Assembly (NCBI RefSeq): GCF_029201545.1
Contig: NZ_CP104007.1
Location: forward strand, 3,320,501 to 3,384,500
DNA: 64,000 nt
Direction of reading: 5' to 3'
DNA from: Devosia sp. FJ2-5-3
GTDB lineage: Bacteria > Pseudomonadota > Alphaproteobacteria > Rhizobiales > Devosiaceae
The notes beneath the pieces are model-generated. The model ran no database searches and was not told the DNA's origin. It worked only from the letters and a program-made list of their open reading frames with translations. Position numbers and translations under genes: made by a program. Numbering within the stretch: position 1 is the first letter of the stretch; every line of letters starts with the position of its first letter. Positions 9,354-17,757 of the stretch are shown piece by piece.

Positions 9354-9908
9354 TCAGAACTTTACCGTAGGCGCCTGGCGCTCGGCTTCGTTGTCGAGCT
9401 CGAAATATTGCGCCTTGGTGAAGCGGAAGGCATTGGCGACCAAATTGGATGGGAAGGAATCGACCTGGATGTTCATGTCGCGGACCGCGCCATTGTAGTA
9501 GCGGCGCGCCATCTGGATTTCGTCCTCGGTGGTGCGCAGGGTCTGCTGGAATTCGAGGAATGTGGTGTTGGCCTTGAGGTCGGGATAGGCCTCGGCGACG
9601 GCGAGCAGGCGCCCCAGGGCTCCCGAGAGTTCGCCTTCGGCCTTGGCGCGGGCTTCGGGACCTGCGGCGGCGGCGCTGGTGGCAGCGGCACGGGCTTTCA
9701 CGACAGCTTCGAGCGTCTCGCGCTCATGGCCCATATAGCCCTTTACCGTCTCCATCATGTTGGGAATGAGGTCGGTGCGGCGCTTGAGCTGGACGTCGAT
9801 GCCGCTCCAGCCCTCCTCGACCATCTGTCGGTTTTTCACCAGGCCGTTGTAGATGATGATGGCGTAGCCGATCACGGCAACGGCAAGTACCAGAATGACC
9901 CATTCCAT
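9354..9908 (-). CDS. lemA: LemA family protein
   Basis: ATG 9908 is chosen because GGGAG lies just upstream and the protein then begins with its membrane helix (MEWVILVLAVAVIGYAI). The remaining residues form the LemA helical domain: YNGLVKNRQMVEEGWSGIDVQLKRR, then DLIPNMMETVKGYMGHE, AYPDLKANTTFLEFQ and the end ARRYYNGAVRDMNIQVDSFPS. At 184 residues it has family length. LemA proteins are membrane-anchored with an unclear function. It leads an apparent operon with the DUF2207 gene and the 123-residue orphan. Confidence 0.93.
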   Translation of the reverse strand: MEWVILVLAVAVIGYAIIIYNGLVKNRQMVEEGWSGIDVQLKRRTDLIPNMMETVKGYMGHERETLEAVVKARAAATSAAAAGPEARAKAEGELSGALGRLLAVAEAYPDLKANTTFLEFQQTLRTTEDEIQMARRYYNGAVRDMNIQVDSFPSNLVANAFRFTKAQYFELDNEAERQAPTVKF

Positions 9909-10234
9909 GACGCTGGCTCCCTTGGGATATCGGGTTGTATCGGCCGGGACAGTGGCAGTTTCCCTCAATTGGCGCAATTGCTTGGGAGGGGCGCGCGAGG
10001 GGCAGGCTTGACTTTTCCCGTGGCGACACTAGCTTTCAAGCCATGAACACGAGCCTTTCGCATCACCGCATCTTCCTGGTCGCAGGACTGAAGCCCTAGG
10101 CTTGCTCGCGCTGGAGCCTGCTTAGGGCAGGCTTACTTTCTTTTGCTCCCAGCGCCCGTTCACTTTTTCCCAAATGAGACGCCCGCCCGGCCACGCGCTT
10201 TTTCGCGCGCCGCGGGCCGAGAGGATTTGTTGCC
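9909..10234. other. Divergent intergenic region between lemA and rnk
   Basis: These 326 bases hold no supported gene. Towards rnk, TTGACT (10008-10013) and TAGCTT (10030-10035) are spaced 16 bases apart and could be a sigma-70 type promoter. An imperfect hairpin, GCCCTAGGCT against AGCCTGCTTAGGGC, lies around 10092-10125. A GAGAGG ribosome-binding site precedes rnk. None of these has been confirmed. Confidence 0.35.
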
Positions 10235-10642
10235 ATGACGCAGCCCACCAGAGATTTGTCGCCCCGCCTTGTGCTGGGCACCACCGACCACGAAACATTG
10301 GGACGCCTGGCGCGTGCCGGGCTGGACCGCATGCCGGATCTGGCCGAGACCCTGCTCGACGAGCTGGACCGTGCCCGCGTCGTCGAGGATGCCAAGCTGC
10401 CCGAGGATGTGGTGCGCATGGGCGCGCGCGTCGTCTATCGCACCAATGGCGGGGCCGAACAGGATGTGACGCTGGTCTACCCGGCCGAGGCCGATATTGC
10501 CGCGGGCAAGATTTCGGTGATGACGCCGATCGGAACGGCGCTGATCGGTCTCAAGGCCGGCCAGTCCATCACCTGGCGCGACCGCGCCGACAAGCGGCAG
10601 ATGCTGACCGTGGTCGAAGTGAAGGCTGCGGCCGAGGCTTAG
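10235..10642 (+). CDS. rnk: Rnk-type GreA/GreB C-terminal domain protein (nucleoside diphosphate kinase regulator)
   Basis: The 135-residue protein has a short helical N-terminus (DHETLGRLARAGLDRMPDL) and a GreA/GreB C-terminal FKBP-like domain: VVRMGARVVYRTNGGAEQDVTLVYP, then ISVMTPIGTALIGLKAGQ. Rnk binds RNA polymerase near the secondary channel and was first described as a regulator of nucleoside diphosphate kinase; the shortened N-terminus cannot cleave transcripts as GreA does. GAGAGG precedes the ATG. The gene runs against its neighbours, between lemA and glyQ. Confidence 0.88.
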   Translation: MTQPTRDLSPRLVLGTTDHETLGRLARAGLDRMPDLAETLLDELDRARVVEDAKLPEDVVRMGARVVYRTNGGAEQDVTLVYPAEADIAAGKISVMTPIGTALIGLKAGQSITWRDRADKRQMLTVVEVKAAAEA

Positions 10643-10662
10643 GGATTGTCGTGGGGCTCTGA

Positions 10663-10803
10663 GCACCCCCACCCAGCCTCCCCCTGATAGGGGGAGGAGC
10701 CCATCGGGGCTCTCGAACTATTGGGGCTCTCGAACTACCAGCCCACACAGGCCGATCCCTCCCCCTACCAGGGGGAGGTTAGGTGGGGGTCGAAAGACCC
10801 TCA
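10663..10803. repeat. Pair of CCTCCCCC palindromic repeats
   Basis: Two elements sit between the convergent rnk and glyQ genes: CCTCCCCCTGATAGGGGGAGG near 10677-10697 and CCTCCCCCTACCAGGGGGAGG near 10758-10778. Between them is a short direct duplication (GGGGCTCTCGAACTA occurs twice around 10706-10736). The flanks ACCCCCACCCAGC and TTAGGTGGGGGT show the two copies face each other in inverted orientation. Confidence 0.8.
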
Positions 10804-10819
10804 GCAACACCCAAAAAAA

Positions 10820-11749
10820 CTATTCCGCGCCGCCACCGGCGGTCTGCAGCCAGGCTTCGCCGCAGGATTTGGCCAGTTCGCGGATGCGCAGGATGTAGCT
10901 CTGGCGCTCGGTGACCGAGATGACGCCGCGGGCGTCGAGCATGTTGAAATTGTGCGAGGCCTTCACAACCTGCTCATAGGCCGGGATCGCCATGGTCTGG
11001 CGATTGCCTTCGGCGCCCTTGGCGAGGATGGCGCGGCATTCCTTTTCCGCATCCTCGAAATGGCGGAAGAGGATGTCGGTGTCGGCGGCCTCGAAATTGT
11101 ACTTCGAGGATTCCTGCTCGTTCTGCAGGAAGACGTCACCATAGGTGACCTTATCATCGCCTTCGCGACCGTTGAAATTGAGGTCGTAGACGTTTTCGAC
11201 GCCCTGCACATACATGGCAAGGCGCTCGAGGCCATAGGTGATCTCGCCCGGAACCGGGGAGCACTCAAAGCCGGCGACCTGCTGGAAATAGGTGAACTGG
11301 CTGACTTCCATGCCGTCGCACCAGCACTCCCAGCCGAGACCCCAGGCGCCCAGGGTCGGGCTTTCCCAATCGTCTTCGACAAAGCGGATATCGTGCACCG
11401 AGGCGTCGAGCCCGATGGCGGCGAGCGAATCGAGATAGAGTTGTTGGATGTTTTCCGGCGATGGCTTGAGGATGACCTGGAACTGGTAATAGTGCTGCAG
11501 GCGATTGGGGTTTTCGCCGTAGCGGCCGTCCTTTGGACGCCGGCTGGGCTGCACATAGGCGGCTTTCCAGGGCTTCGGACCGAGCGCCCGAAGCGTTGTG
11601 GCGGTGTGGAACGTGCCAGCGCCCATCTGCATGTCGTATGGCTGCAGGATGACGCAGCCCTGCTCGGCCCAGAAATTCTGCAGCGTCAGAATAAGACCCT
11701 GAAACGAGTTCTTCGGGTCCATATGGGCGGGGCGAGAGGTCATCGACAA
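10820..11749 (-). CDS. glyQ: Glycine--tRNA ligase alpha subunit
   Basis: This is the catalytic class II subunit of the heterotetrameric glycyl-tRNA synthetase. At 309 residues it has normal length and carries [24 protein letters not shown], then [36 protein letters not shown] and [20 protein letters not shown]. Two starts are possible, 11749 or 11743 (MTSRPAH). Upstream genes on the same strand are a small membrane protein and an S49 protease; its partner glyS is 3.8 kb downstream. Confidence 0.97.
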   Translation of the reverse strand: MSMTSRPAHMDPKNSFQGLILTLQNFWAEQGCVILQPYDMQMGAGTFHTATTLRALGPKPWKAAYVQPSRRPKDGRYGENPNRLQHYYQFQVILKPSPENIQQLYLDSLAAIGLDASVHDIRFVEDDWESPTLGAWGLGWECWCDGMEVSQFTYFQQVAGFECSPVPGEITYGLERLAMYVQGVENVYDLNFNGREGDDKVTYGDVFLQNEQESSKYNFEAADTDILFRHFEDAEKECRAILAKGAEGNRQTMAIPAYEQVVKASHNFNMLDARGVISVTERQSYILRIRELAKSCGEAWLQTAGGGAE

Positions 11750-11799
11750 TTATCCTGCATATATGCGGGACAAACCTCTAGTTTGGACGCCCCCGGTGG

Positions 11800-12033
11800 T
11801 CAATGGCGCTTGTCGTTGCCATCCCTGTCGCCCGGCCGGAAGGTGCCGTCCTGATCGCGCTTGAGGTCGATGACGTCATGGGTCTGCCGATCGGCCAGGT
11901 CTCGGGCGCGGGCGAGCCGCTTTGCCTCTTCGGCATCGGCATTGAACTTGCCCGACCAGTCGCGCCAGATGCGGCGGACACCGAAATAGATGAGAATGGC
12001 GAGGGCCGCGAACAGAAGAATGCGCAGGAGCAT
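11800..12033 (-). CDS. Small single-pass membrane protein
   Basis: The 77-residue protein starts 13 bases after the S49 protease stop. It has one N-terminal helix (MLLRILLFAALAILIYFGV) and a charged cytoplasmic tail rich in Arg and Asp, ending DGTFRPGDRDGNDKRH. I know no assigned function. An upstream in-frame ATG at 12102 would extend it into the protease gene and is less likely. Its position between the protease and glyQ suggests co-transcription with both. Confidence 0.72.
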   Translation of the reverse strand: MLLRILLFAALAILIYFGVRRIWRDWSGKFNADAEEAKRLARARDLADRQTHDVIDLKRDQDGTFRPGDRDGNDKRH

Positions 12034-12046
12034 GGCCGAAAAACTT

Positions 12047-12889
12047 CTATAGGCCGAGACGGGCCCAATGGGCACGATCTTCGAGGGTTGAGACGGCATC
12101 ATCTAGCACGCCAGAAGCAGAAATGCTCAAGCGCGGCAAGGCGAAGAAAGGCTTTTTGGGCGCGATGAACTTGAGCTCGATATCCGGCCCGAAGCGCTGA
12201 CGGAGGGTCGAGTGCAGATCGCCGATGGCATCGACGAGGCCGAGTTCGACCCCGCGCAGGCCCGTCCACCATTCGCCGGTAAAGAGCGTATCGTCGTCGG
12301 CCCTGAGCCGCCCCGCCCGATGGGCTTTGACGTGGTCGATGAAAACCTGGTGGATGTCGAGTTCGAACTGCTTGATGCGCTCCACATCTTCTTGCCTTTC
12401 CGGCAGGAAGGGATCGAGCGTGGATTTGTTGCGGCCGGCGGTGTGCACGCGGCGCTCGATGCCCAGCTTGTCGATGGCGCCGACAAAGCCGAAGCCGGCC
12501 ATGATGACGCCGATGGAGCCGACGATGGAGGAAGGATCGACAAAGATCTCGTCGCCGGCCACGGCGATGAAATAACCGCCCGACGCCGCTGCATCCTCGA
12601 CGAAGACGAGGACCAGCTTGTCGTTCTCATCGGCCAGTTCGCGGATGCGCTTCGAGATCAGCCGGCTTTGAACGGGGGAGCCACCGGGCGAATTGATGAC
12701 GATGGCCACGGCGGGGGCCGACTTCAAGGCGAAGGCGCGCTTGAGGAGGGGTTCGACCCCGGCGATGTTGAGCCTGCCAGGACGGAGTTCGGCAGCGATG
12801 ACGCCCTGGAGGCGCACGACCGGAATGGTCGGGGTGCGACGGATAAGGCGGGCGAACCAATTGGGCTTGGGGCTGGTCAAATCGGCCAT
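12047..12889 (-). CDS. S49 family serine peptidase (SppA/SohB-like)
   Basis: The start at 12889 is set by AGGAGAGGA just upstream, giving 280 residues. The fold of the small S49 peptidases is evident: VVRLQGVIA, then the oxyanion-forming VINSPGGSPVQS, nucleophile Ser103 in EDAAASGGYFIA, DPSSIVGSIGVI, and general-base Lys155 in GRNKSTLDPF. There is no cleavable signal; the N-terminus (NWFARLIRRTP) is only moderately hydrophobic. Related enzymes degrade signal peptides or membrane proteins. It leads the run towards the small membrane protein and glyQ. Confidence 0.92.
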   Translation of the reverse strand: MADLTSPKPNWFARLIRRTPTIPVVRLQGVIAAELRPGRLNIAGVEPLLKRAFALKSAPAVAIVINSPGGSPVQSRLISKRIRELADENDKLVLVFVEDAAASGGYFIAVAGDEIFVDPSSIVGSIGVIMAGFGFVGAIDKLGIERRVHTAGRNKSTLDPFLPERQEDVERIKQFELDIHQVFIDHVKAHRAGRLRADDDTLFTGEWWTGLRGVELGLVDAIGDLHSTLRQRFGPDIELKFIAPKKPFFALPRLSISASGVLDDAVSTLEDRAHWARLGL

Positions 12890-12934
12890 GTCCTCTCCTG
12901 TTGTCCCGGCTGATTTAGGCACGGCGCCAAGGGA

Positions 12935-13720
12935 TTACCAGTCGAGTGCGCCGGTGCCGCGAAAAATGGCGTCGAATGCAGGCGAAAAGGCGCGCCCGTC
13001 CTCGCCGTGGAGCGGGCGGCTGGCGAGCAGCGTCAGCGGCGCACGCGACCCCTTGATGGCCCGCACCAAGATACGGTTGGAAGGCTGATCGGGGCGCGGG
13101 GTGAGCGGCAGGATGGTGACGGCGCCGAAACGCGGGGTGATGGCGGCGAGAAGCGCGCCCAGGCCGGCGCTGGGATAGATGCAGATGATTTCGCCCCCGG
13201 CCTTGGCGGCCCCGGCGGCGCAGCGCAGCCAGGTATCGAGCGCATCGACCGGCATGTGGCGCGCATCGGCACGGCTGTCTTCGGGGGCCAGAGTGCCCTG
13301 CCCGGCCCCGAAAAAGGGCGGATTGGCGATGATGGCATCGTAGTGATTGTCGATGAGCCCCGCCTCGCGGCGAAGGGCGGGCTTTTCGAGGATATCCAGC
13401 GCGAGCACATTGGCGCGGCAGGCGAGCCCGTTCTCGGCGATGTTGCGGCGCGCCAGGGCTCCGGTCTCCTCGTGACGCTCCACCATGGTGGCGGTGCCGG
13501 TGAGACCCAGGGTCAGCGACACCAGCGAAGCGGTGCCGACGCCGGCGCCGAGATCGAGCAGATTGTTGGTGTTCCGCGCGATTGCGGCGCCGAGCAGGAC
13601 AGAATCGAGACCCGCCCGAAAGCCGTGGCTCGGCTGCGACACAATGAGCCTGCCGCCCAAAAAGGCGTCGCGCGTTATGGTTTGGTGTTTTACAAACGGA
13701 TTGGGCTGGTCTAGGGACAT
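12935..13720 (-). CDS. TrmN6-like SAM-dependent methyltransferase
   Basis: This is a class I methyltransferase of the tRNA1(Val) adenine-37 N6 (TrmN6/YfiC) group. The start MSLDQPNPFVKHQTITRDAF at 13720 gives 261 residues. Motif I is LLDLGAGVGTASLV and the N6-adenine signature is NPPFF in AIIANPPFFGAGQG. The family opening DAFLGGRLIVSQP-HGFRAGLDSVLL is clear. The exact target is inferred from the family. It is divergent from the polyprenyl synthase gene across about 90 bases. Confidence 0.87.
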   Translation of the reverse strand: MSLDQPNPFVKHQTITRDAFLGGRLIVSQPSHGFRAGLDSVLLGAAIARNTNNLLDLGAGVGTASLVSLTLGLTGTATMVERHEETGALARRNIAENGLACRANVLALDILEKPALRREAGLIDNHYDAIIANPPFFGAGQGTLAPEDSRADARHMPVDALDTWLRCAAGAAKAGGEIICIYPSAGLGALLAAITPRFGAVTILPLTPRPDQPSNRILVRAIKGSRAPLTLLASRPLHGEDGRAFSPAFDAIFRGTGALDW

Positions 13721-13811
13721 CGCACCCGGATGGCTGGTTTCGCGCGACCATATATGCGCGGGCGTGGCAGGCTCAACCCGTTTTGCCGCTGCGCTCAAAA
13801 AGAGGACGGTA

Positions 13812-14831
13812 ATGGCGGTCTCTGTTCTGACCCAGACGAAGCAGGCTGAAACGACCAATGCGGTCGATCGGCTCTTGGCGGCAACGGCCGAGGATATGGC
13901 GCAGGTCAACGCGCTGATCCTGAGCCGTGCCGAATCGCATGTCGACATGGTGCCCGAGCTGGCCCGCTATCTCATCGAGAGCGGCGGCAAGCGTTTGCGC
14001 CCGATGCTGACCGTGGCCGCTGCCATTCTCTTCGGTCGCGGCAAGGGCAATGCGATCAATTTCGCCGCTGCCGTCGAATTCATGCACAATGCGACGCTGC
14101 TGCACGACGATGTCGTGGACGAGAGCGATATGCGCCGCGGCAAGCCTGCGGCCCGCATGGTCTGGGGCAACAAGGCTTCCATTCTGGTCGGGGATTTCCT
14201 GCTCGGCCAGGCTTTCATGATGATGGTGGAGACCGGCGATATCGATGCGCTCGGCGTGCTCTCCGCCGCGTCCGCCGTGATGGCCGAGGGCGAAGTGTTC
14301 CAGCTGGCAAAGACCGGCGACCTCACCACCACCGAAGCCGATTATGCCGAAGTGATCCGCGCCAAGACGGCGGTGCTGTTCAAGGCGGCCTGCGAAGTGG
14401 GCGCCATGTCCGGCGGCGCCGATGCAGCCGGGCGCGCGGCGCTGGCGCAATACGGCATCGAGCTCGGCAACGCCTTCCAGCTCGTCGACGACGCCCTCGA
14501 CTATGGCGGGCAGACCGGCACGCTGGGCAAGAATGTCGGCGACGATCTGCGCGAGGGCAAGATGACCCTGCCGGTGATTCTCGCCCTGGCCGAAGGCAGC
14601 GAAGCCGAACGGCAGATCATCGCCTCGGCGCTGGGCAAGGTCGATGCGAGCGAGCTCGAAGTCAGCCAGGTAGTGGCGATCTTTACCCGCCACAACACGC
14701 TCAAGCGCACGCTGGACAAGGCCCATGCCCATGCCGACGCGGCCATTGCCGCCCTGGCCCCCCTGCCCGAGAGCGAGATGAAGACCATCCTCGCCGACGT
14801 GGTCCGCCACAGTGTGGGCCGGGCGTCTTAG
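13812..14831 (+). CDS. ispB: Long-chain all-trans polyprenyl diphosphate synthase
   Basis: This enzyme extends farnesyl diphosphate with IPP to make the ubiquinone side chain (C50 in most Hyphomicrobiales, by family knowledge). ATG 13812 follows AGAGGA and gives 339 residues. Both aspartate-rich motifs are present: the first in LLHDDVVDESDMRRG and the second in LVDDALDYGG. GGKRLRPMLT, the IPP-binding element, is near the N-terminus. The open frame extends further upstream over the opposite methyltransferase gene, but that part is antisense DNA. Confidence 0.93.
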   Translation: MAVSVLTQTKQAETTNAVDRLLAATAEDMAQVNALILSRAESHVDMVPELARYLIESGGKRLRPMLTVAAAILFGRGKGNAINFAAAVEFMHNATLLHDDVVDESDMRRGKPAARMVWGNKASILVGDFLLGQAFMMMVETGDIDALGVLSAASAVMAEGEVFQLAKTGDLTTTEADYAEVIRAKTAVLFKAACEVGAMSGGADAAGRAALAQYGIELGNAFQLVDDALDYGGQTGTLGKNVGDDLREGKMTLPVILALAEGSEAERQIIASALGKVDASELEVSQVVAIFTRHNTLKRTLDKAHAHADAAIAALAPLPESEMKTILADVVRHSVGRAS

Positions 14832-14859
14832 ACCTTGGGTTTCAAGGCTGGGCAATAGC

Positions 14860-15045
14860 GCCCCTCCCCTTTCACCGGGCTTCCCTCGGGCTCGACCCGA
14901 GGGCCTCTATCCACGTGCAAAATGTCGGTTTGGGGCTCGCAGAGTGGCCCTCGGGTCGAGCCCGAGGGAAGCTCCGTGCGGGTGTGGAACGGCGCTCCAG
15001 CACCATAGGTGACCCCTCCACCTATCAGGGGGAGGTTGGGTGGGG
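14860..15045. repeat. Repeat cluster: two CCCTCGGG palindromes and one CCTCCNCC element
   Basis: CCCTCGGG-CTCGA-CCCGAGGG (14883-14903) and its inverted partner CCCTCGGG-TCGAG-CCCGAGGG (14948-14968) face each other. A shared flank (GGGCTTCCCTCGGG) recurs at 41.9 kb. A pyrimidine-rich element with CCACCTATCAGGGGGAGGTTGGGTGGGGGT lies at about 15017-15047. The region separates the convergent polyprenyl synthase and ispE genes. Confidence 0.82.
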
Positions 15046-15053
15046 GTATTGGC

Positions 15054-15929
15054 CTAAACACCAAGCAGCGGTGCGGCGGCGACCCAGTGTTCGGAATTGT
15101 GGCGGCGCATGATCTGGGCGGCTTCGTGGGCCTGGCCTTCGGAGCCGAAAATGCCGAAGACGGTGGCGCCCGAACCGGACATGCGGGCCAGGATGCAGCC
15201 AGGTGTCTGCGCCAGTTCTTCAATGATCTCGCCAATGACCGGCACCAGCTTGATCGCCGGCGGCTGCAGATCGTTGCGGGTTTCGGCCAGCCAGAGGCCG
15301 AGCTGGGCGGGACGGGTCAGCGGGCTGGGCAAGGCCGGGAGGGGATAATTGTCGTGGGCGTTGAGCCGGCGGAAAATATCCGCCGTCGCCACCGGCACCA
15401 GCGGATTGACCAGGACGATGAACAGCGCTGGAAAATCGGGCAGCGGCGACAGGATTTCACCCACACCCCGCGCAACGAGCGGTCGGCTGATGAGGCAGGC
15501 GGGCACGTCGGCCCCTAAAGTCGTGGCGAGATCGGCCAGATCGGCGACCGACAAATCGTGCCCGCTCATGCGCGCAAGAAGGCGCAGGGCAGCGGCGGCA
15601 TCGGCGGAACCGCCCCCAATGCCGGCGGCGACCGGCAGGTTCTTGACCAGGTGCAGGCGCAGTCCATCCGGCACCAGACCGGGCCAGCGGGCGCGAAAAC
15701 CCGCCAGCGCACGCATGACGAGATTGGTGCTGCCCACCCCGAGGCCCGCGGCAAAGGGGCCGGAAATGGTCAGGCTGTCGGCATCGGCGGGCGTGGCGGA
15801 AAGCTCGTCGGCCAGATCTGCAAAGACGATGAGGCTTTCAAGGTCGTGATAGCCATCGTCGCGACGACGGGTGACGTGCAGCGCCAGATTGATCTTGGCC
15901 GGCGCTGCCTGGGTATGGAAAAGGGTCAT
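15054..15929 (-). CDS. ispE: 4-diphosphocytidyl-2-C-methyl-D-erythritol kinase
   Basis: IspE phosphorylates CDP-ME in the MEP isoprenoid pathway. The start MTLFHTQAAPAKINLALHV at 15929 gives 291 residues; the opening APAKINLALHV is diagnostic. The GHMP-kinase ATP loop is PVAAGIGGGSADAAAALR, and the C-terminal motif is RMSGSGATVFGIF. The start lies 11 bases after the TPR gene stop, so the two are probably co-transcribed. Confidence 0.95.
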   Translation of the reverse strand: MTLFHTQAAPAKINLALHVTRRRDDGYHDLESLIVFADLADELSATPADADSLTISGPFAAGLGVGSTNLVMRALAGFRARWPGLVPDGLRLHLVKNLPVAAGIGGGSADAAAALRLLARMSGHDLSVADLADLATTLGADVPACLISRPLVARGVGEILSPLPDFPALFIVLVNPLVPVATADIFRRLNAHDNYPLPALPSPLTRPAQLGLWLAETRNDLQPPAIKLVPVIGEIIEELAQTPGCILARMSGSGATVFGIFGSEGQAHEAAQIMRRHNSEHWVAAAPLLGV

Positions 15930-15940
15930 CGGGGCCGGGA

Positions 15941-17677
15941 CTATTCGGTCTCGTTTTCCGGTGTCAGTCCTTCGGCGAGCTTGGGGCCGGTGCGCTCGGT
16001 AACGCGGCCATCCTTGTCCACCGCCCGCGCGACATTCCACTGGAAGCGCGCCTCGAGCCGGCGCCCCGATTTCCAATAGGCATCGCCGAGGTGATCATTG
16101 ATCTCGGGATCGTTGGGCAGGAGCATGACGGCGCGCTCGAGCGTCTCGATCGCCTCGTCGATGCGGCCGAGCTTGTAGAAGGCCCAGCCGAGCGAATCGA
16201 CGATATAGCCATCCTGCGGTTGCGCCTCGACGGCTTTCTCGATCATTCCGAGGGCGCGATCGAGATGCATGTCCTGGTCGATCCAGCTATAGCCGAGATA
16301 GTTCAGCACGGCAGGCTGGTCGGGGTTGAGGTCGAGCGCCTTGAGAAAATCGGCCTCGGCCTTTGGCCATTCCTTGGCGCGCTCATAGGCGATGCCGCGG
16401 ACATAGTAGTAGCGCCAGTCGGCGGGAGCCTCGCCGCCGGAAATCTCGAGGCTGCGCGAATAGGCCTCGGCGGCCTCGGCGAACTGCTCATCATAGCGCA
16501 GGAGATCGCCCAGCACCGAAACGGCATCCAGATCATCGGGATTGGCGGCAATGATATTGCGCAGCCGGCGCAGCGCTTCCGGCCGGTCGCCCACGGCATC
16601 GAGATTTTGCGCGACGCGGACCACCGCTGTCGGCTTGACCGCCGAGGTGACGGGGATTGCGTCGTAGATCTTGTTGGCGGCGTCATGCTGGGAGGCGCTG
16701 TCGAGCAATTGCCCAACCGCCAGAGCGATGACATCGGCATTGGGATCGAGATAGAGCCCGAGGCGGAGGAAGACGAGAGCAAGGTCCTTGCTGCCGTCGC
16801 GCGTCAGCGCTGCGCCAATGCCATGGAACATTTCGGCGGCGCCGACCTGGACATTGGGGGTGAATACGCCGGGACGCTGGCGGGCTTCTACCGCCTGTTT
16901 GACCACGGTGACCACCGGATGGGTGAGGCCCTGGTCTTCGAACGTGGCAATGACGTCTTCGGCTTCGTCGAACCGACCATCATTGGCCAGCATGCGGGCA
17001 TAGACTTCGACCATGCGGGCCACATAGGGCTCGTTCTCGAAGGCCTTTTCCGCCAGGTCGAGCGCAATGGCGCGTTCGCCGGCGACTTCTGCCATCAGCG
17101 CGCGGTGGAAAACGAGAAAGTCCTCCAGCCCGGTCTGGCCAAGCGTCTCAAGCAGTTCATCGGCTTCGGCGTAGCGATTGTCGCCCACCAGCGCCCATGC
17201 GCGCAGGATCGCGGCGGTGATGCCGGTAAAGCTGTCCTGCGAGACATTGCGCAGCATGCGCTCTGCCGCGCCGTAGCGACGTTCCTTGATGGCCTCGGAG
17301 GCCACGACGAGGTCGGCCAGTTCATTGGTGCCGGTCAGGTCGACAAGGTGCTTGGCAACGGAGGCCGCCTGGCCGATCTGCCCATCGGCCGCGTAGGCGA
17401 CGAAGGCGCGCTCGACCAGCAGCGGATTTTCCCAATCGGACTGGGCCGCCTGGCCGAAATAGCGCGCGGCCTCGTCGGTGCGCAGCTCATCCAGGGCCTG
17501 GTTGCCGGCCAGGAACGAGCCACTAATGCTGGGGCGATAGAGCTGAAGCATGTCGAGTGCAGCCAGCGGGTTGTTCTGGGCTGCCACATGGGGGCTGAAA
17601 GCCAGCACCATCAGCGCGGCAAAAACGGGTCGCGCCATTCGTCTCGAAAGCAGGGTCAATTCGCTCAACTCTCCCAT
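15941..17677 (-). CDS. Secreted or periplasmic TPR-repeat protein
   Basis: The 578-residue protein carries a signal-like segment (MARPVFAALMVLAFSPHVAAQ) and many tetratricopeptide repeats. The clearest are near the C-terminus: PQDGYIVDSLGWAFYKLGRIDEAIETLERAV, split around residues 500-530, then LPNDPEINDHLGDAYWKSGR. Such proteins serve as scaffolds; the partner is not evident. An internal Met at 17638 would put the signal at the very N-terminus and may be the true start. It precedes ispE by 11 bases and follows ETF-QO, which reads towards it on the same strand. Confidence 0.85.
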   Translation of the reverse strand: MGELSELTLLSRRMARPVFAALMVLAFSPHVAAQNNPLAALDMLQLYRPSISGSFLAGNQALDELRTDEAARYFGQAAQSDWENPLLVERAFVAYAADGQIGQAASVAKHLVDLTGTNELADLVVASEAIKERRYGAAERMLRNVSQDSFTGITAAILRAWALVGDNRYAEADELLETLGQTGLEDFLVFHRALMAEVAGERAIALDLAEKAFENEPYVARMVEVYARMLANDGRFDEAEDVIATFEDQGLTHPVVTVVKQAVEARQRPGVFTPNVQVGAAEMFHGIGAALTRDGSKDLALVFLRLGLYLDPNADVIALAVGQLLDSASQHDAANKIYDAIPVTSAVKPTAVVRVAQNLDAVGDRPEALRRLRNIIAANPDDLDAVSVLGDLLRYDEQFAEAAEAYSRSLEISGGEAPADWRYYYVRGIAYERAKEWPKAEADFLKALDLNPDQPAVLNYLGYSWIDQDMHLDRALGMIEKAVEAQPQDGYIVDSLGWAFYKLGRIDEAIETLERAVMLLPNDPEINDHLGDAYWKSGRRLEARFQWNVARAVDKDGRVTERTGPKLAEGLTPENETE

Positions 17678-17757
17678 TGCCGTTACCGGCAGCTATTAGG
17701 CGGCAAAGATTGTCCGTTTTAGGACTGCGCCGCAAGGTCACCCACGAAAAGGTGGTT

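Noticed and set aside
10721..11854. A long plus-strand open frame across glyQ
   Set aside because: It is antisense to glyQ and also reads through the repeats; no family pattern is seen.
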